Shown here one piece after another: positions 56,875 through 64,000 of a stretch of 64,000 nucleotides of DNA (position 1 is the stretch's first letter; every line of letters starts with the position of its first letter). The stretch covers positions 1-64,000 of the forward strand of contig DATFLL010000047.1 in the NCBI GenBank assembly GCA_035267785.1, written 5' to 3'. Source of the DNA: DATFLL01 sp035267785 (GTDB lineage Bacteria > Pseudomonadota > Gammaproteobacteria > DATFLL01). The notes beneath the pieces were generated by a model. That model ran no database searches and was not told the origin of the DNA. It saw only the letters and a list, made by a program, of their open reading frames with translations. A program made the translations under genes and the position numbers.

Positions 56875-57135
56875 TGGTCCTGGCCTCCCGCGGCCCGAGT
56901 CGGATGGGCCCAGTGATCGCTGAGGTTGTCGCAGCTGGGGGCAAGCGGGGTGAGTTTGCCCCTGGGGCTGCAATTCTGGGAAGAGCTCAGTGCTTGCCGC
57001 CGTGCCCGAGCTGCCGTGGCGGGTTGGCTTTATTAAGTTCTTGTTTTTTGGGCAAGCGAATGCGCTAGACCTTACTGGACACTGTGCGGGGTAACCGTTA
57101 GGCAGGTCACAAAAACGCCGGAAGCGCCTTGCAAC

Positions 57136-57501
57136 TCAATGTGGACGGGGATCTGCGGTACCGGTGGGGATGGCGTCGAGGGCGGCGGAATCGAAGCTGG
57201 CATCCACGGCCTCGACCAGGGCGCCGAGCAGGCGCAGGCCCTGCGCCGGCGCCTCGTCCGCCTGGTAATGACGGCGCAGCGGCCCCAGGGCGTTGATCAC
57301 GGCGGCACGCTCGACCTCGCTCGCCGGGTCCGTAACCCGGCACCACAGGGCGATGGTGCTGAGCATTTCGCCCAGCAGGGGTGCCGGATGGGCGCGGGCG
57401 AGCAGCGCCGCGCACGTGGCCTGCGGCGTTGGCGGGTCGCCGCACAGCACCGGGCCGATGTCGGCGCCGTCCAGACGCAACAGCAGCTCACCGAAAGTCA
57501 T
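57136..57501 (-). CDS. Hypothetical cytoplasmic protein
   Basis: 121 residues, mostly helical, no signal peptide or TM helix. It begins MTFGELLLRLDGADIGPVL and has no recognised motif. Codon use is like its neighbours. It sits 33 bases after the small membrane protein gene, possibly in one transcript. Function unknown. Confidence 0.55.
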   Translation of the reverse strand: MTFGELLLRLDGADIGPVLCGDPPTPQATCAALLARAHPAPLLGEMLSTIALWCRVTDPASEVERAAVINALGPLRRHYQADEAPAQGLRLLGALVEAVDASFDSAALDAIPTGTADPRPH

Positions 57502-57534
57502 GGCGAACCCGTCACCGGTGCGCTCCGCCGGGAC

Positions 57535-57783
57535 TCAGTGCATCAGGCCCGCGAGGGCAATCAGAAAGGCGCAGGCCAGGATGCTGATGGCCGCGTAGTG
57601 CTGCAAAGCGTCGATGCGCGCGAAGCGCTGCTGCCACACGGCCATGGCCTGCTGCCAATCGCGGCTGTGGCGCGGGCACTGGTGCAGATAGCGGGCCAGC
57701 TCGTGGCGATTGAGACGCTCGAGCCAGCGGTGCTCCTGTGAGGTGACCGGTTGTCGGGCTGTGAGGTCGTGTTCGAAGCGCAT
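57535..57783 (-). CDS. Small C-tail-anchored membrane protein
   Basis: 82 residues from ATG 57783: a polar, helical cytoplasmic part (HEDLTARQ-like start, then RWLERLNRHELARYLHQ) and one C-terminal TM helix (ISILACAFLIALAGLM). The ribosome site is weak (TTTTGGT). No family recognised. It follows ppsA by 79 bases on the same strand. Confidence 0.5.
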   Translation of the reverse strand: MRFEHDLTARQPVTSQEHRWLERLNRHELARYLHQCPRHSRDWQQAMAVWQQRFARIDALQHYAAISILACAFLIALAGLMH

Positions 57784-57862
57784 ACCAAAAACTATAGACG
57801 ACAGTGGCGCGAACGATAAGGGGCGGGCGGGGCGCACCGGACGGTGCACCCCGCCCATTTCG

Positions 57863-60238
57863 CTAGTTTGGGGTGTCGCCGGCCAGGTACAGCCAGGTTT
57901 CCACCACGCTGTCCGGATTCAACGAGACGCTGTCGATGCCCTCGTCCATGAGCCACCGTGCCAGGTCCGGATGGTCCGAAGGCCCCTGGCCGCAGATACC
58001 GACGTACTTGCCCTGGCGCCGGCAGGCCTGGATGGCCATCGACAGCAGGGACTTGACGGCGTCGTTGCGCTCGTCGAAGAGCTCGGCCACGAGGCCCGAA
58101 TCGCGGTCCAGGCCCAGGGTGAGCTGGGTCAGATCGTTGGAGCCGATGGAAAAGCCGTCGAAGTGCTCCAGGAACTGCTCGGCAAGCAGGGCATTGGAGG
58201 GGATCTCGCACATCATGATGACCCGCAGCCCGTTCTCGCCGCGTTTCAGGCCGTGTTGCTCCAACAGTTCGATGACCTTGGCGCCCTCGTCGACGGTGCG
58301 CACGAAGGGAATCATGATCTCGACGTTGGTCAGGCCGATTTCATCGCGTACCTTTTTGAGCGCGCGGCATTCGAGCTCGAAGCAGTCGCGGAAGCTTTCA
58401 GCCACATAGCGCGAGGCACCGCGAAAGCCGATCATCGGGTTTTCCTCGTGCGGCTCGAATTTCTCCCCGCCGATGAGGTTGGCGTACTCGTTCGACTTGA
58501 AGTCGGACATGCGCACGATAACCGGCTTGGGCCAGAACGCCCCGCCCAGCATGGAAACGCCCTCGGCCAGCTTGTCGACGTAGAAACTGACCGGGTCGTC
58601 GTAGCCGGCGCTGCGCTCGTCGATGGTCTTTTTCAGCTCCGCATCCTGCTCGTCGTAGTTCAACAAGGCCTTGGGGTGCACGCCGATCATGTGGTTGATG
58701 ACGAATTCCACGCGCGCCAGCCCGATGCCCGCGTTGGGCAGGAACTGGAAGTCGAAGGCACGATCGGGGTTGCCGACGTTCATCATGATCTTGAACGGCA
58801 GCTCGGGCATGGTCTCCAGATCGATCTCCTTGTGCTCGAAGTCCTGGATACCCTTGTACACGTAGCCTGTATCGCCTTCGGCGCAGGAGACCGTCACCTC
58901 ATCACTGTCGGGAATCACCTCGGTGGCGTCGCCGCAGCCCACGACGGCGGGGATGCCCAGCTCCCGGGCGATAATCGCCGCATGACAGGTGCGCCCGCCG
59001 CGGTTGGTGACGATGGCGGCCGCGCGCTTCATGATCGGTTCCCAATCCGGGTCGGTCATGTCAGTGACCAGCACATCGCCGGGTTTCACCCGGTCCATCT
59101 GCTTGACGTCGTCGATGATTCGGGCCGGACCGGCGCCGATGCGCTGACCGATACTGCGGCCGGTGGACAGGATATCGCCGCGGCTGTTGAGCTCGTAGCG
59201 TTCGAGCACGTTGTGTTTGCCGCGGCTCTTGACCGTCTCGGGCCGGGCCTGGACGATGAACAGCCCGCCGGTCTCGCCGTCCTTGGCCCACTCGATGTCC
59301 ATGGGGCGTTGATAATGCTCCTCGATGGTCATCGCCTGGCGGGCCAGCTCGAGCACATCGTCGTCGTCGATGCAGAACCGGCACTGCTCGTCCAGCGGCA
59401 CTTCTTCGGTGCGGGTCGACTGACCGACCCCGGACTCGCCCGTGTAGACCATGCGCACGGCCTTGCTGCCCAGATTGCGGCGCAGGATGGGACGCTTGCC
59501 CTCACGCAGCAGCGGCTTGTGGACGTAGAACTCGTCCGGGTTGACCTGGCCCTGGACGACCGTCTCGCCCAGGCCCCAGGCACCGGTAATGAAGATGGCA
59601 TCGCGATAGCCCGACTCGGTATCCAGGGTGAACATGACGCCGCTGGCGCCGACGTCGCTGCGCACCATCCGCTGCACGCCGGCCGACAGCGCGACGTGGC
59701 TGTGCTCGAATCCATGGTGTACCCGGTAGGTGATGGCCCGGTCGTTGAACAAAGAGGCGTAGACCTCGCGCACGGCCTGTAGCACGTTGTCCAGCCCGTG
59801 TACGTTGAGATAGGTCTCCTGCTGGCCGGCGAAGGAGGCATCCGGCAGGTCCTCGGCGGTGGCCGAGGAGCGGACCGCGAAGGAGGCGTCGCTGCCGGCC
59901 TCGCCGGCGAGCTTCTCGTAGGCGGTGGCGATCTCGTCGCGCAGGCGTTTGGGAAGCTCCGCGCCGCGGATCCAGTCACGAATCTGCTGGCCGGTCTTGG
60001 CCAGGGCGTTGACGTCCTCGATGTCCAGGCCATCCAATGCCTGATTGATACGCTCGGCCAGACCGCTTTCCTTGAGAAAGTCGCGATAGGCATCGGCGGT
60101 GGTGGCGAACCCGTTGGGTACGTTGACGTCCAGCCCGGCGAGCTGACTGATCATCTCGCCCAGGGAGGCGTTCTTTCCGCCGACGCGCTCGACGTCGGTC
60201 ATTCGCAGCGAATCGAACCAGAGCAGGTAGTCTTTCAA
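57863..60238 (-). CDS. ppsA: Phosphoenolpyruvate synthase
   Basis: 791-residue enzyme that makes PEP from pyruvate and ATP for gluconeogenesis. It has the N-terminal ATP-grasp [12 protein letters not shown], the phosphohistidine segment [21 protein letters not shown] split by the reactive His, and the C-terminal PEP/pyruvate domain with [10 protein letters not shown]. It starts with TTG at 60238 (AGAGG eight bases upstream), an unusual codon for a strongly expressed gene. Divergent from its regulator ppsR. Confidence 0.97.
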   Translation of the reverse strand: MKDYLLWFDSLRMTDVERVGGKNASLGEMISQLAGLDVNVPNGFATTADAYRDFLKESGLAERINQALDGLDIEDVNALAKTGQQIRDWIRGAELPKRLRDEIATAYEKLAGEAGSDASFAVRSSATAEDLPDASFAGQQETYLNVHGLDNVLQAVREVYASLFNDRAITYRVHHGFEHSHVALSAGVQRMVRSDVGASGVMFTLDTESGYRDAIFITGAWGLGETVVQGQVNPDEFYVHKPLLREGKRPILRRNLGSKAVRMVYTGESGVGQSTRTEEVPLDEQCRFCIDDDDVLELARQAMTIEEHYQRPMDIEWAKDGETGGLFIVQARPETVKSRGKHNVLERYELNSRGDILSTGRSIGQRIGAGPARIIDDVKQMDRVKPGDVLVTDMTDPDWEPIMKRAAAIVTNRGGRTCHAAIIARELGIPAVVGCGDATEVIPDSDEVTVSCAEGDTGYVYKGIQDFEHKEIDLETMPELPFKIMMNVGNPDRAFDFQFLPNAGIGLARVEFVINHMIGVHPKALLNYDEQDAELKKTIDERSAGYDDPVSFYVDKLAEGVSMLGGAFWPKPVIVRMSDFKSNEYANLIGGEKFEPHEENPMIGFRGASRYVAESFRDCFELECRALKKVRDEIGLTNVEIMIPFVRTVDEGAKVIELLEQHGLKRGENGLRVIMMCEIPSNALLAEQFLEHFDGFSIGSNDLTQLTLGLDRDSGLVAELFDERNDAVKSLLSMAIQACRRQGKYVGICGQGPSDHPDLARWLMDEGIDSVSLNPDSVVETWLYLAGDTPN

Positions 60239-60449
60239 GGTCGCACCTCTTGTAATTGCACCTTATGATATAGAAAGTGGAACGGCGTCAGAGTTTCGTC
60301 CTCTATCTTAACGGTTGGCGGCCCATGCCGCGACAGTCTCGACGAGGCGGGCGGAACGACGTGGCACGAAGTGCGCGATGCCCTGGTTTGCGAACACGGT
60401 GCGTTCGGGCGGGAGCTGCATCGATACAGCCGGATAGATATACAGACCC

Positions 60450-64000
<3,551 letters not shown>

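Noticed and set aside
57710..59782. A 690-codon plus-strand open frame
   Set aside because: It is antisense to ppsA, whose motifs are unmistakable; long antisense frames are common in GC-rich DNA.

Overview
This window reads as a piece of a GC-rich (by eye about 60-65 %) gammaproteobacterial chromosome. The evidence is the housekeeping content and order: dapA-bamC-MBL hydrolase-purC, parE-parC, epmB-efp-epmA, psd, a fimX-like gene, a full ccmABCDEFGHI operon, and ppsA divergent from ppsR. Protein length and motif agreement with E. coli and Pseudomonas families is good. The genus cannot be named from sequence alone. The 47 haem-binding motifs in two neighbouring cytochromes, with the maturation operon close by, suggest a respiratory or lithotrophic metabolism that moves electrons across the cell envelope (inference).

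Layout. 1-8.3 kb: lysine biosynthesis, outer-membrane assembly, purine synthesis and topoisomerase IV, all on the plus strand after a cut-off minus-strand gene. 8.3-13.0 kb (minus): a lipoprotein coupled to a membrane class III nucleotide cyclase, and a SulP anion transporter. 13.3-15.5 kb: HtpX protease and a DUF1015 protein. 15.5-19.6 kb (minus): a degenerate GGDEF/EAL protein of FimX type and a 605-residue partner. 19.7-22.4 kb: the elongation factor P modification set. 22.4-24.8 kb (minus): DUF3330, Psd, PCuAC and Sco. 25.0-26.9 kb: a LexA-like peptidase with no DNA-binding domain, a Mut7-C protein and RhdA.

27.3-38.1 kb is the most unusual part. A plus-strand operon encodes a histidine-rich membrane protein, a 21-haem cytochrome, a 26-motif cytochrome built from ten 46-residue repeats, a small exported protein and a SPOR-TPR-beta-barrel outer-membrane protein. 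Facing it is a minus-strand pair: a membrane-anchored FAD/ferredoxin oxidoreductase with an unusual domain order, and an exported Sel1-ankyrin protein. Together they look like a trans-envelope electron conduit with its own inner-membrane entry points. 38.6-45.7 kb is the cytochrome c maturation operon needed to attach haem to these proteins.

45.9-47.6 kb: a NifU-like scaffold and a class V aminotransferase ending in a clear terminator, followed by a small element with inverted ends. 47.8-56.9 kb (minus): a TolQ/ExbB - two ExbD - AgmX/TonB-like motor with four TPR or other exported proteins, reminiscent of Myxococcus AglRQS/Glt machinery. 57.1-64 kb: two small unknowns, ppsA/ppsR, phosphoglucomutase and the start of htpG behind a near-consensus sigma-32 promoter.
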